NCBI GenBank assembly: GCA_026646335.1
Contig: JAPKFY010000018.1
Coordinates: 1 to 32,194, forward strand
Direction of reading: 5' to 3'
Length of the DNA: 32,194 bases
Source of the DNA: Aequorivita sp.
GTDB taxonomy: Bacteria > Bacteroidota > Bacteroidia > Flavobacteriales > Flavobacteriaceae
Both the position numbers and the translations under genes were made by a program. Below are positions 23,588 through 32,194 of the stretch, one piece after another. The notes below the pieces were generated by a model, which ran no database searches, was not told where the DNA came from, and saw nothing but the letters and a program-made list of their open reading frames with translations. Within the stretch, counting starts at the first letter, position 1. The number at the start of each line of letters is the position of its first letter.

Positions 23588-25474
23588 TTAACGTTTTCCA
23601 GCTTTTTTCTGCTGTTCAGCCTGTTCCATCATTTCAGACATTTTGCGCTGAAACTTGTTTTGTTTTTTTGGAGTGGCTTTTTTCACTTGGATTTTAGCGT
23701 GAATTTTATCCTCATCTATGATAAAGTTCTTTATTACAAGCATTATACCAATAGTAATCAAGTTTGAAACAAAGTAGTACAATGAAAGCCCACTCGCATA
23801 GTTGTTGAAGAATACCAACATAAACAGTGGTGAAAGATACATAAGGAATTTCATGTTCGGCATTCCCGGTTGCTGGGTTTGCTGCATACTTTGACCCATG
23901 GTCATCATCATATAAACAAAGATGGCGATGGATGCCAAAATAGGGAATAAACTCACGTGGTCTCCATAAAATGGAATGTGGAACGGCAATTCCGCTACCG
24001 TATCATAACTGGAAAGATCTTCTGCCCAAAGAAAACTTTTCTGCCTCAAGTCAAAGGCCGATGGGAAAAATGTAAAGAGCGCATAAAACACGGGAATCTG
24101 CAGTAAGGCTGGCAAACACCCTTTCAGCGGACTGGCACCGGCGGAATTCTGAAGCTTCATGGTTTCCTGCTGGATTTTCAGTTTGTTGTCTTTGTACTTT
24201 TCTTTTAATTCATCCATTTCAGGCTTCAAAACCTTCATTTTTGCTTGTGCCAAGTATTGTTTGTACTGGACTGGTGAGAGCAAAAGCTTTATCAAAATGG
24301 TCAAGACAATAATGGCAATTCCCGCTGGTAAAAAGTCAGTTAAAAAGCCAAATACCGGAATAATGATGTATTTGTTTATCATTCCAAATATTCCCCAACC
24401 AAGTGGCATGGCTTCGTCAAGATTGCGGTCGTATTCTTTGAAAATCTGATAGTCAGACGGTCCAATATACATATTCATATTTTGCGCTAAAGCACCATTT
24501 TTGGGCTCTAAAAGCATTTTTGCACCGTATTGTTTGGTGAAGATTGTATCTATTTCTTCATCTTTTACCAAATCTACCGAAGTAAGTTTCACCTCTTTAA
24601 ATGGAGTGTCGGTAAGCAGCATGGAGCTGAAGAAATGCTGGCGAAAGTTCATCCAAGTAACGTCCTTTTCCAATTCGTCATCTTCACCTGTAGGGGAAAG
24701 TTTTGAATGTTTTTCGCCATCGTACTCATACGTTAAGCGCGAATAGCGGTTTTCATACGAAATACTTTTCGCGTGGCGATACCCCTTCAAATTCCAATCC
24801 AAATACATTGGTTGTGAAGTATTGATAACCCCATCCAAGCCTTGGCTGTTGATGCTGAAATCCATCATATATTCACCTGGGCGCAGCGTATAGCGATATT
24901 CAATAAACCCGTTTTCAGAAGTTTTTAGCTTCATAGAGAGCACGCGGTCTTCGCCATTTTTGCTCAAGGTAGGTTCAAAATATAGGTCTTGGGAGTTTAA
25001 GGTTCTGTTTTCAGATGTAAACTGAAGGTTTAATGAGGCATTTCCGTCTTTTATCAAATAAATTGGAACGGAATCATATTTAGTGAAATTCTTCAGAAGC
25101 GCTTCAGAAATGTATCCACCTTTGTTACTCACTTTCAAATAAAGTACATCGTTTTCAAAAACGGTCGTGTCATCGGTGGCCGAAGGAAGCGTTCCTGAAT
25201 ATGCAAAGGAGCCAAGTTTATTTTTTAATTCTTCTAAAGCCAATGAATCTCCTGGTTTTACAGAATCCATCGTATCAGTAGTTGCCTGTGCAAGGGTAAT
25301 GTCTTGCTTGCCTTTTTCAGCTTCTACTTCTTCTTTGGCAGCGGCTTCTGTCTTGGCTTTTTCAGCTTGAAGTTCTTCTTCGGTAGGTTTGTTAAGGTAT
25401 AGCATCCAGACTAGGATGCCACCAATCAATAAAAATCCTATAAGTGAGTTAAGGTCAAATTTCTTTTGTTCCAT
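23588..25474 (-). CDS. yidC: Membrane protein insertase YidC
   Basis: This 628-residue Oxa1/YidC/Alb3-family insertase places and folds inner-membrane proteins alone or with SecYEG. The layout is complete: N-terminal membrane anchor (SLIGFLLIGGILVWMLYL, residues ~9-27), a Glu/Lys/Ala-rich linker, a large periplasmic beta-sandwich (to ~350), then the conserved core with five hydrophobic segments, including FLPAGIAIIVLTILIKLLLS, the cytoplasmic hairpin (KPEMDELKEKYKDNKLKIQQ), LPALLQIPVFYALFTFF, SLFPILASIAIFVYMMMT and SLYYFVSNLITIGIMLVIKN. The tail is lysine-rich (KKATPKKQNKFQRKMSE), as in ribosome-binding YidC versions. It lies 99 bases downstream of pyrG on the same strand. Confidence 0.97.
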   Translation of the reverse strand: MEQKKFDLNSLIGFLLIGGILVWMLYLNKPTEEELQAEKAKTEAAAKEEVEAEKGKQDITLAQATTDTMDSVKPGDSLALEELKNKLGSFAYSGTLPSATDDTTVFENDVLYLKVSNKGGYISEALLKNFTKYDSVPIYLIKDGNASLNLQFTSENRTLNSQDLYFEPTLSKNGEDRVLSMKLKTSENGFIEYRYTLRPGEYMMDFSINSQGLDGVINTSQPMYLDWNLKGYRHAKSISYENRYSRLTYEYDGEKHSKLSPTGEDDELEKDVTWMNFRQHFFSSMLLTDTPFKEVKLTSVDLVKDEEIDTIFTKQYGAKMLLEPKNGALAQNMNMYIGPSDYQIFKEYDRNLDEAMPLGWGIFGMINKYIIIPVFGFLTDFLPAGIAIIVLTILIKLLLSPVQYKQYLAQAKMKVLKPEMDELKEKYKDNKLKIQQETMKLQNSAGASPLKGCLPALLQIPVFYALFTFFPSAFDLRQKSFLWAEDLSSYDTVAELPFHIPFYGDHVSLFPILASIAIFVYMMMTMGQSMQQTQQPGMPNMKFLMYLSPLFMLVFFNNYASGLSLYYFVSNLITIGIMLVIKNFIIDEDKIHAKIQVKKATPKKQNKFQRKMSEMMEQAEQQKKAGKR

Positions 25475-25486
25475 CTTTTATTTCTT

Positions 25487-25506
25487 CTTTTGAAATATTT
25501 CAAAAG
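25487..25506. promoter_or_regulatory. Perfect 20-bp palindrome in the yidC leader
   Basis: CTTTTGAAAT joined to ATTTCAAAAG forms a perfect palindrome with no spacer, 12 bases ahead of the yidC ATG. It could be an operator or a hairpin masking the start region. The AT-rich context makes chance partly possible. Confidence 0.4.
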
Positions 25507-25573
25507 TGTATTATCGTTAATTTTATATGGCAAGGCAATAATCCCGCCTTTTTTGGTATTGCGTCAAATTGTC

Positions 25574-27238
<1,665 letters not shown>

Positions 27239-27294
27239 TTATTGTGGAAAGGAAAGGGGTAAATTTCAAAAATCAAGTGCCAAATTCCAAACAT

Positions 27295-27323
27295 CTTTGA
27301 CAAAGTTTCAAACTTTGTCAAAG
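27295..27323. repeat. Perfect inverted repeat between pyrG and the DUF3820 gene
   Basis: CTTTGACAAAGTTT (27295-27308), one base, then AAACTTTGTCAAAG (27310-27323): two perfect 14-bp arms. It is too symmetric for chance. It may act as a bidirectional hairpin at the end of the DUF3820 gene, or be a dispersed palindromic repeat. Confidence 0.85.
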
Positions 27324-27350
27324 TTCACCGCCAACCGCAACTTCCAACTA

Positions 27351-27581
27351 CTATTTTTTTATAAGTTTTTTCAATAATCCCTCCAGCCCGTTAAGCTTCA
27401 ACTCATACATTTCGGCCATCATCCGGCCTAATTTTCCTTCAGGAAAACCTTTCTGTTTGAACCACACAAAATAGTATTCAGGAATATTGGCCAAATAATA
27501 GCCTTCGTATTTGCCGAATGGCATTTTGTAATTTGCGAGTTCCACCAAATGGTTTGGGTCTGGGCTACTTCCAAGATTCAT
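27351..27581 (-). CDS. DUF3820 family small protein
   Basis: With the start at ATG 27581 the protein has 76 residues and carries the DUF3820 core: MPFGKYEGYYLANIPEYYFVWFKQKGFPEGKLG, followed by a leucine- and lysine-rich tail. Its function is unknown; related domains are found near nucleases and in small stand-alone proteins. The longer in-frame extension to 27659 runs inside the upstream gene and looks like shadow sequence (Lys/Ser/Asn-rich), so I rejected it. The start overlaps the end of the upstream DUF922 gene by 17 bases, which suggests coupled translation. Confidence 0.75.
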   Translation of the reverse strand: MNLGSSPDPNHLVELANYKMPFGKYEGYYLANIPEYYFVWFKQKGFPEGKLGRMMAEMYELKLNGLEGLLKKLIKK

Positions 27582-28095
27582 GTTCGGCGAGTTGTTGGGC
27601 GATGTATTTCTGCCAGAAAGTTTCTTTTTCTTCGTTGCGGGAATGATCTGTTTCAGCATCGAACTTGGTTTGCATAGCCCGTCTTTTTTGTTCCACTTGT
27701 TGATAGATACTTTCTATTTCAGACTTTATTTTTTTTGAGAATTTTCTTCCCGCTAAATTTTTCCGAAGCATCCGCGCGTGCAATTCTGAAATATCAAAAT
27801 GGGCCTGTTCGTGTTTTAAAATATGAGGGGTTACGCGATCGGGAATATACCAAGAGCTTTCAGGTGTAAAAAAACTTTCAACGGAATATTCCACCTCCAT
27901 CACTCCATTTTTTATGGAGTAGGAGTAATGAAAACTGATGCCTGAATTGGTAATCGCAACAAAACTGGCGCTAGGCATAGGTTTTCCACGAAAATCTTCC
28001 CAGCTGAGTTTTTGGTTTTCATTCCAAATAATCTTTTCCGAATTGAGCTTCGGAATAGAAAGAAAGAAAAATAATGAGAGGAAAAGTAGTTTCAT
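27565..28095 (-). CDS. DUF922-like exported zinc-protease-type protein
   Basis: This 176-residue protein has a hydrophobic N-terminal export signal (MKLLFLSLFFFLSIPKLNS). It then has the DUF922 pattern: IIWNENQKLSWEDFRG near the start, and HILKHEQAHFDISELHARML with HEQAH at residues 95-99, a standard HExxH zinc site. The C-terminal third is a charged helix (SKKIKSEIESIYQQVEQKRRAM) as in other family members. DUF922 proteins are predicted secreted zinc-dependent proteases, but biochemical proof is lacking as far as I know. It is the first gene of a pair with the DUF3820 gene. Confidence 0.8.
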   Translation of the reverse strand: MKLLFLSLFFFLSIPKLNSEKIIWNENQKLSWEDFRGKPMPSASFVAITNSGISFHYSYSIKNGVMEVEYSVESFFTPESSWYIPDRVTPHILKHEQAHFDISELHARMLRKNLAGRKFSKKIKSEIESIYQQVEQKRRAMQTKFDAETDHSRNEEKETFWQKYIAQQLAEHESWK

Positions 28096-28150
28096 AGCAA
28101 CGGATAATCAAAAATAATACCTTTTTTAATGCTCCTCTTGCGAGGGGAGT

Positions 28151-28555
28151 TTACCCCCAATTAAAAACAATCACCTTTTCAATATCAGGATGAAGGCTGA
28201 AAAGTACAGGACAGGTCCTACCTGTGTTTTCAAGGATTTTTCGAGACTTATCGTCAATTCCGGCAGGAAAATCCAAAATCACTTCAACCTTAGAAATGCG
28301 GCGCGGGTCTGCGGCCATAGTTTTTGTTACCATCGCCGTGGTGCCATCCATATTCACTTGCATGTCTCGTGCCTTAATGCCCATCACGGTAATCATACAG
28401 TTGGCGAGCCCAGTGGCCACGGTATCTGTAGGGGAGAAAGCCTCGCCCTTCCCGTTGTTGTCCGTTGGGGCATCTGTGATAAATTTATTCCCCGATTTTA
28501 AGTGTTCGTTCTCGGTGCGAAGGTTTCCCAAATAGGTTACTTTAGAGGTGCTCAT
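28151..28555 (-). CDS. OsmC/Ohr-family peroxidase-like protein
   Basis: The 134-residue protein has the two OsmC-type cysteines: Cys53 in VATGLANCMITVMGIKA and Cys115 in ENTGRTCPVLFSLHPD. In characterised OsmC and Ohr proteins this pair reduces organic hydroperoxides. The order of parts (N-terminal strands, central helix with the first Cys, second Cys near the end) is complete. No signal peptide, so cytoplasmic. Its ATG overlaps the TGA of the upstream LysM lipoprotein gene by four bases (ATGA), the usual sign of translational coupling. Subfamily (OsmC, Ohr or YhfA-like) is not resolved. Confidence 0.88.
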   Translation of the reverse strand: MSTSKVTYLGNLRTENEHLKSGNKFITDAPTDNNGKGEAFSPTDTVATGLANCMITVMGIKARDMQVNMDGTTAMVTKTMAADPRRISKVEVILDFPAGIDDKSRKILENTGRTCPVLFSLHPDIEKVIVFNWG

Positions 28556-30486
28556 TCTACTACTTCAAATTTAAGTTCGTTGTTGTATTTTAAAATATAG
28601 GCAGCTTCATTGCAGTAGCCTTGCGTGCCCGATTTTTCATATCGGAATTTATTTTCAATATAAACCGTTTCGCTTTCGGGCATTATGGCATCGTAAATAT
28701 CTTTTTCCGAAGCCAATCGAAGCAGCACATCGTAGGTTACATCGAACCCGCGAATGGCATATCTGTTTGGCAAAATGCCGTATTTATTTTTATAGCTTAT
28801 TAAAAAAGGGTTCCGGTCGTCTTCAGAAATATTTCTATTCACTGAAGGGAAGGTGAAGTTCAGTTTTGCCAATCGCGTACTGGAAACCTCATGCCATTCA
28901 AACGCCTCATTTTTGTTCAAAGTAAATAAACGCACTCTATAATTATTCGGCATTGAGGAAAGTACATTTACGGCACTACTCACCAACACAGGGTTTTGTG
29001 TCTCAAGGATAACCCAGTTTTCCATACCTTCAGAAGCTACTGATGTTATATCGCTAGCTTGAATGTATCCTCCACCACGAGGCGATACGGTTTTGGCCGT
29101 TGGTATTGCGGTTTGGATCATTTCGCGTTGTTTCGCTCTTTTGGAATCTGAAACTATTATGATGTTTTTTCCTGAACTGTGCTCTTTTAAATAGCGAATC
29201 ATCGTTTTCTGAAGTACCGCGTCTGTGGGAAGCGTCTGGAAAAGATTGTCGTTCATCGACAACTCTCTATTGCTCAAGGGTGAAAAGACTGGAATCTTTT
29301 CGTCTTTCAAAATATCGGAAGCCTTTTCAACATTTTTTTGAAGTAAGGGGCCAATAACGGCATCCACGTTTTTGAATTCGCTTTTTGATACTATGGAAGC
29401 AACTTTGCTTTCGCTATTTTCTGTGTCATAAACGTTCAGTGTTACCGAAATTCCTTTATCCTTTGCAAATTCGGCAGCCATCAGTGCGCCACTGTAAAAA
29501 TCTAACGCCACCCGAAGGGTCGGATCCCTTTTCAACAAATCGTTGTCGTTGCTCGTTGTATCGCTTGCGCTGCGTATTAAGCGGAAGGGAAGCATCAACG
29601 CTACCGTTTTCATCTTTTTGTTGTCAATTCTATTTTCGAGATTGACTGTTGAAATGTCTTCCTGTGAAATTGTAGTTTCTTCTTTAGGGATTTTTAAGAT
29701 CATTCCTTCCTTCAGACCATCTTTTGCATACGGATTCAAGGCGATAACTTCCTCTTCGGAAAGACCGAATTTCACTTTCAATCTGTAAAAACCTTCCTTT
29801 GGTTTTACTTCGTAATACTGAAAGTTTTCTTCATCAATCTCAGCATTTTCAATTACTGTTTTATCAGGAACAATAAGGGTTTCTCCTATTTTAATGCTTT
29901 CGCCCATATCTGGGTTTAAATCTTCCAATTCAGCAATTGAAACACCGAATTTTCTGGCAATCCCAAACTTTGTTTCTTTTGCCCCTACAGTATATTTCTG
30001 CGTTCCGGGCAAGGTGTTTCCAGTGGTTGAGCCAATTGGCTCCGTGTTTTTGGAAGCCGCAGGAATCAACAATCGCTCGCCTTTTTTCAAACCACGGGAA
30101 TACAATTCCTTGTTCACCTTTTTAATATCGTCAACGCTAACGTTGTATAATTGTGCAATCCCGTATAGCGTTTCCTTATTTTTTACTTTGTGCTCCCGAA
30201 AATTGTTATTGTTGGTCCCTGAACTAATGATGCTGCTGGAAGGGAGAATTAGCACACTATTCACCTTCAATCCGGATTTTGCATCAGGGTTGAGGTTGTA
30301 AATGGTTTCTTCGGAAATATTGTATTGCTTTGCAATGCTGTAAACCGTTTCACCTCTTTGAACAGCATGGCTTTTGTACTGTTGCTGCGCGGCAGAACCG
30401 CAACTAACCATAAAAAGGAAGGTCACTGAAACGTATATTAAACACTTCAACATAGGGATAATCAATTTTTTAAGTTTGTCAAACAT
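28552..30486 (-). CDS. LysM-repeat lipoprotein with periplasmic-binding-protein-like domain
   Basis: The product has 644 residues. The N-terminal signal ends in FLFMVSC (Cys29 from this start), indicating a lipoprotein. Four LysM peptidoglycan-binding repeats follow (about 38-82, 97-142, 163-207 and 223-268; for example HAVQRGETVYSIAKQYNISE). The rest (about 293-640) is a type 1 periplasmic-binding fold similar to ABC-transporter substrate-binding proteins and LpoA-type regulators (KTVALMLPFRL, FYSGALMAAEFAKDKGI, AVIGPLLQKNVEKAS, IPVFSPLSNRELS). It probably sits at the cell wall; a role in peptidoglycan synthesis control is inference. A second possible start is ATG 30453 (MLKCLIYVSVTFLF), which gives a more typical lipoprotein signal. 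It lies 18 bases after guaA. Confidence 0.85.
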   Translation of the reverse strand: MFDKLKKLIIPMLKCLIYVSVTFLFMVSCGSAAQQQYKSHAVQRGETVYSIAKQYNISEETIYNLNPDAKSGLKVNSVLILPSSSIISSGTNNNNFREHKVKNKETLYGIAQLYNVSVDDIKKVNKELYSRGLKKGERLLIPAASKNTEPIGSTTGNTLPGTQKYTVGAKETKFGIARKFGVSIAELEDLNPDMGESIKIGETLIVPDKTVIENAEIDEENFQYYEVKPKEGFYRLKVKFGLSEEEVIALNPYAKDGLKEGMILKIPKEETTISQEDISTVNLENRIDNKKMKTVALMLPFRLIRSASDTTSNDNDLLKRDPTLRVALDFYSGALMAAEFAKDKGISVTLNVYDTENSESKVASIVSKSEFKNVDAVIGPLLQKNVEKASDILKDEKIPVFSPLSNRELSMNDNLFQTLPTDAVLQKTMIRYLKEHSSGKNIIIVSDSKRAKQREMIQTAIPTAKTVSPRGGGYIQASDITSVASEGMENWVILETQNPVLVSSAVNVLSSMPNNYRVRLFTLNKNEAFEWHEVSSTRLAKLNFTFPSVNRNISEDDRNPFLISYKNKYGILPNRYAIRGFDVTYDVLLRLASEKDIYDAIMPESETVYIENKFRYEKSGTQGYCNEAAYILKYNNELKFEVVE

Positions 30487-30504
30487 AGTCTCGCATTCGT
30501 TTTT

Positions 30505-32034
30505 TTATTCCCACTCAATGGTCGCGGGCGGTTTTGAGCTGATGTCATAGACTACTCTATTAACGCCTTTCACGCGGTTTATTATATGGTTGCTCACTTC
30601 TTGCAAAAATTCGTAAGGAAGGTTCACCCAATCGGCTGTCATTCCATCTGTAGATTCCACAGCTCGTAATGCAACAACTTTTTCATAGGTTCTTTCATCA
30701 CCCATTACGCCCACACTATTTACTGGCAAAAGGATTGCTCCAGCTTGCCATACTTTGTCATAAAGATCCCACTTTTTTAATCCATTGATGAAGATTGCGT
30801 CAACCTCTTGTAATATACGAACTTTTTCGGCAGTAATATCACCTAAAATCCTGATGGCCAAACCTGGTCCGGGGAAAGGATGTCTTCCCAAAAGTTCTGG
30901 GTCAATGCCCATTTCCTTTCCAACGCGTCGCACTTCATCCTTAAAAAGCATTCGCAAAGGTTCCACGATTTTAAGTTTCATAAAATCTGGAAGGCCACCA
31001 ACGTTGTGGTGACTTTTTATAGTAACCGAAGGCCCGTTAACCGAAACGCTTTCTATAACGTCTGGATAAATGGTGCCTTGTCCAAGCCAGTCCACGCCGG
31101 TTACTTGATGTGCTTCATCATCAAAAACCTCGATGAAAGCGTTGCCAATGGCTTTGCGTTTCCGTTCGGGATCGCTTTCGTCTTTCAAAGCTTTCAAAAA
31201 ACGTTCTGAAGCATCAACGCCTTTCACGTTTAGCCCCATATCTTTATATTGGTGAAGTACACTTTCAAATTCGTTTTTCCGAAGCAGACCGTTGTTCACG
31301 AAAATGCAGTACAGATTTTCGCCAATGGCCTTATTCAGAAGAATAGCTGCCACAGTAGAATCTACGCCACCACTCAAACCGAGAACAACTTTGCCATCAC
31401 CAATCTGCTCTTTTAAAGTTGCAACCGTCGTTTCCACAAAAGCCGCAGGTGTCCAAGTTTGTGGAACTTCGGCAATGTTTACCAAAAAGTTTTCCAGCAA
31501 TTGCTTGCCGTGTTCTGTGTGATAAACTTCTGGGTGGAATTGTATTGCGTAGGTTTCCTCGCCCTCAATTCTATAAGCTGCGTTCAAAACATCAACCGTG
31601 CTCGCCAAACGCACTCCGTTTTCGGGAAGTTGTGAGATAGTATCGCTATGGCTCATCCAAACGTTAGTGTTTTCGGGAATATCCTTAAAGAAATCTTCCC
31701 CAGATTTTATCATTGAAAGTTTCGCCCTTCCGTATTCGCGAATGTTGGAGGGTTTCACGCTTCCACCACTGAAATGTGCCAAATACTGCGCGCCATAACA
31801 AACTGCCAAAAGGGGCTTGTGGCCGCGAATCTGTGATAGATCGGGGTGTGGAGCGTCATCCGCGCGAACGGAAAACGGACTGCCCGAAAGTATTACGGCC
31901 TTAAAAGGCTCCAAGTTTTCTGGAATGTGATGGTAAGGATGGATTTCGCAGTAAATGTTCAGCTCCCGCACGCGTCTCGCGATCAATTGGGTGTACTGCG
32001 AACCAAAATCTAAAATGAGGACGTTGTTTTGCAT
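30505..32034 (-). CDS. guaA: GMP synthase (glutamine-hydrolysing)
   Basis: The 509-residue enzyme converts XMP to GMP with glutamine and ATP. The N-terminal class I glutaminase domain has [18 protein letters not shown], Cys79 in [14 protein letters not shown] and the His-Glu pair in [14 protein letters not shown]. The synthetase domain has the PP-loop [17 protein letters not shown], and the C-terminal dimerisation domain ends with the invariant [10 protein letters not shown] chose ATG 32034, giving [11 protein letters not shown]; the frame extends two codons to a TTG at 32040, which is not needed. It is the first gene of a guaA, LysM lipoprotein, osmC-like cluster. Confidence 0.98.
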   Translation of the reverse strand: MQNNVLILDFGSQYTQLIARRVRELNIYCEIHPYHHIPENLEPFKAVILSGSPFSVRADDAPHPDLSQIRGHKPLLAVCYGAQYLAHFSGGSVKPSNIREYGRAKLSMIKSGEDFFKDIPENTNVWMSHSDTISQLPENGVRLASTVDVLNAAYRIEGEETYAIQFHPEVYHTEHGKQLLENFLVNIAEVPQTWTPAAFVETTVATLKEQIGDGKVVLGLSGGVDSTVAAILLNKAIGENLYCIFVNNGLLRKNEFESVLHQYKDMGLNVKGVDASERFLKALKDESDPERKRKAIGNAFIEVFDDEAHQVTGVDWLGQGTIYPDVIESVSVNGPSVTIKSHHNVGGLPDFMKLKIVEPLRMLFKDEVRRVGKEMGIDPELLGRHPFPGPGLAIRILGDITAEKVRILQEVDAIFINGLKKWDLYDKVWQAGAILLPVNSVGVMGDERTYEKVVALRAVESTDGMTADWVNLPYEFLQEVSNHIINRVKGVNRVVYDISSKPPATIEWE

Positions 32035-32037
32035 AGG

Positions 32038-32045
32038 CAAAAATA
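32038..32045 (-). promoter_or_regulatory. -7 promoter element immediately upstream of guaA
   Basis: On the minus strand TATTTTTG (TAnnTTTG) ends only three bases before the guaA ATG. If used, transcription would start at or next to the start codon, giving a leaderless mRNA. No -33 box was seen. Confidence 0.4.
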
Positions 32046-32139
32046 CTTTAAATATATAAGTTGGTTAAAGGGTTGTATAGAATTTTTTTAAGGGTTTTCA
32101 ACAGTGGTTTTTTACCACAAATTCACGAATTAAAATTGT

Positions 32140-32171
32140 AAACCTAACAGGTTTTAAAACCTGTTAGGTTT
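32140..32171. repeat. Perfect 32-bp palindrome upstream of guaA
   Basis: AAACCTAACAGGTTTT (32140-32155) is followed directly by its exact reverse complement AAAACCTGTTAGGTTT (32156-32171). It lies about 105 bases upstream of the guaA start. It resembles dispersed palindromic repeats of Bacteroidota genomes, and could also be a terminator of a gene outside the window. Confidence 0.85.
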
Positions 32172-32194
32172 GAATCAGAATACCAAAACAGTAA

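Noticed and set aside
25522-25556. AAGGC ... GCCTTTTTT looks like a terminator between pyrG and yidC
   Set aside because: The T-run lies on the plus strand, while both genes are on the minus strand; on the minus strand the stem is only 5 bp and followed by GCCA.
27582-27659. 26-residue N-terminal extension of the DUF3820 protein
   Set aside because: It lies inside the DUF922 gene in another frame and has shadow-like composition.
28132-28149. Hairpin after the OsmC gene (CTCCTC-TTGC-GAGGGGAG)
   Set aside because: The stem needs a two-base bulge, and on the minus strand it is followed by a run of As rather than Ts, so it is not supported as a terminator.

Overview
The window is a chromosomal stretch from a low-GC member of the Bacteroidota, most likely a marine or psychrotolerant Flavobacteriaceae (Aequorivita-like is a guess I cannot verify). 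The evidence is two secreted enzymes with type IX secretion (T9SS) C-terminal sorting domains, the Bacteroidota -7 promoter motif TAnnTTTG in front of several genes, AT-rich leaders without Shine-Dalgarno sequences, and gene neighbourhoods of flavobacterial type. Only the first ~100 bases do not fit. They are about 72% GC and encode an alpha/beta-hydrolase fragment on the minus strand, whereas the next 100 bases are about 34% GC. This looks like a chimeric contig end.

Layout. 1-1407 is an accessory, eroded end: foreign-looking hydrolase fragment, 3' end of a membrane-protein gene, terminator, two REP-like hairpins, and a parDE toxin-antitoxin pair whose toxin carries a -1 frameshift. 1408-4313 (+) holds uvrB (nucleotide excision repair) and rluF (23S rRNA pseudouridine synthase). 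4387-6619 (-) holds a small heat-shock protein, a TerB-like protein and sucC (TCA cycle). 6837-8042 (+) is lysA (lysine synthesis). After a 482-bp gap, 8525-17850 (+) holds a 981-residue zincin-like protein with an unusual HEXXGH motif, a cold-shock protein, and a 1942-residue secreted M36 metalloprotease with P-domain, HYR-type repeats and T9SS domain. 17970-18785 (+) is a GH114-like lipoprotein.

18803-32034 is almost entirely minus strand. In transcription order it reads guaA, a LysM/periplasmic-binding-fold lipoprotein and an OsmC protein (tightly packed), a DUF922 protease-like gene overlapping a DUF3820 gene, pyrG, yidC, a MORN-repeat protein, mnmA, a subtilisin-like T9SS protease and a nitronate-monooxygenase-like gene. 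The last three are packed as one operon (7-nt gap, then a one-base TAG/GTG overlap).

Most genes are housekeeping: GMP and CTP synthesis, tRNA thiolation, membrane insertion, TCA cycle, DNA repair and rRNA modification. The secreted part of the window (M36 protease, S8 protease, GH114-like hydrolase) fits a heterotroph that degrades external polymers. Items most worth a second look are the HEXXGH-x19-Asp zincin, the ~235-residue module nested inside one HYR domain of the M36 protease, the broken parE, the matched REP hairpins, and several perfect palindromes between genes.
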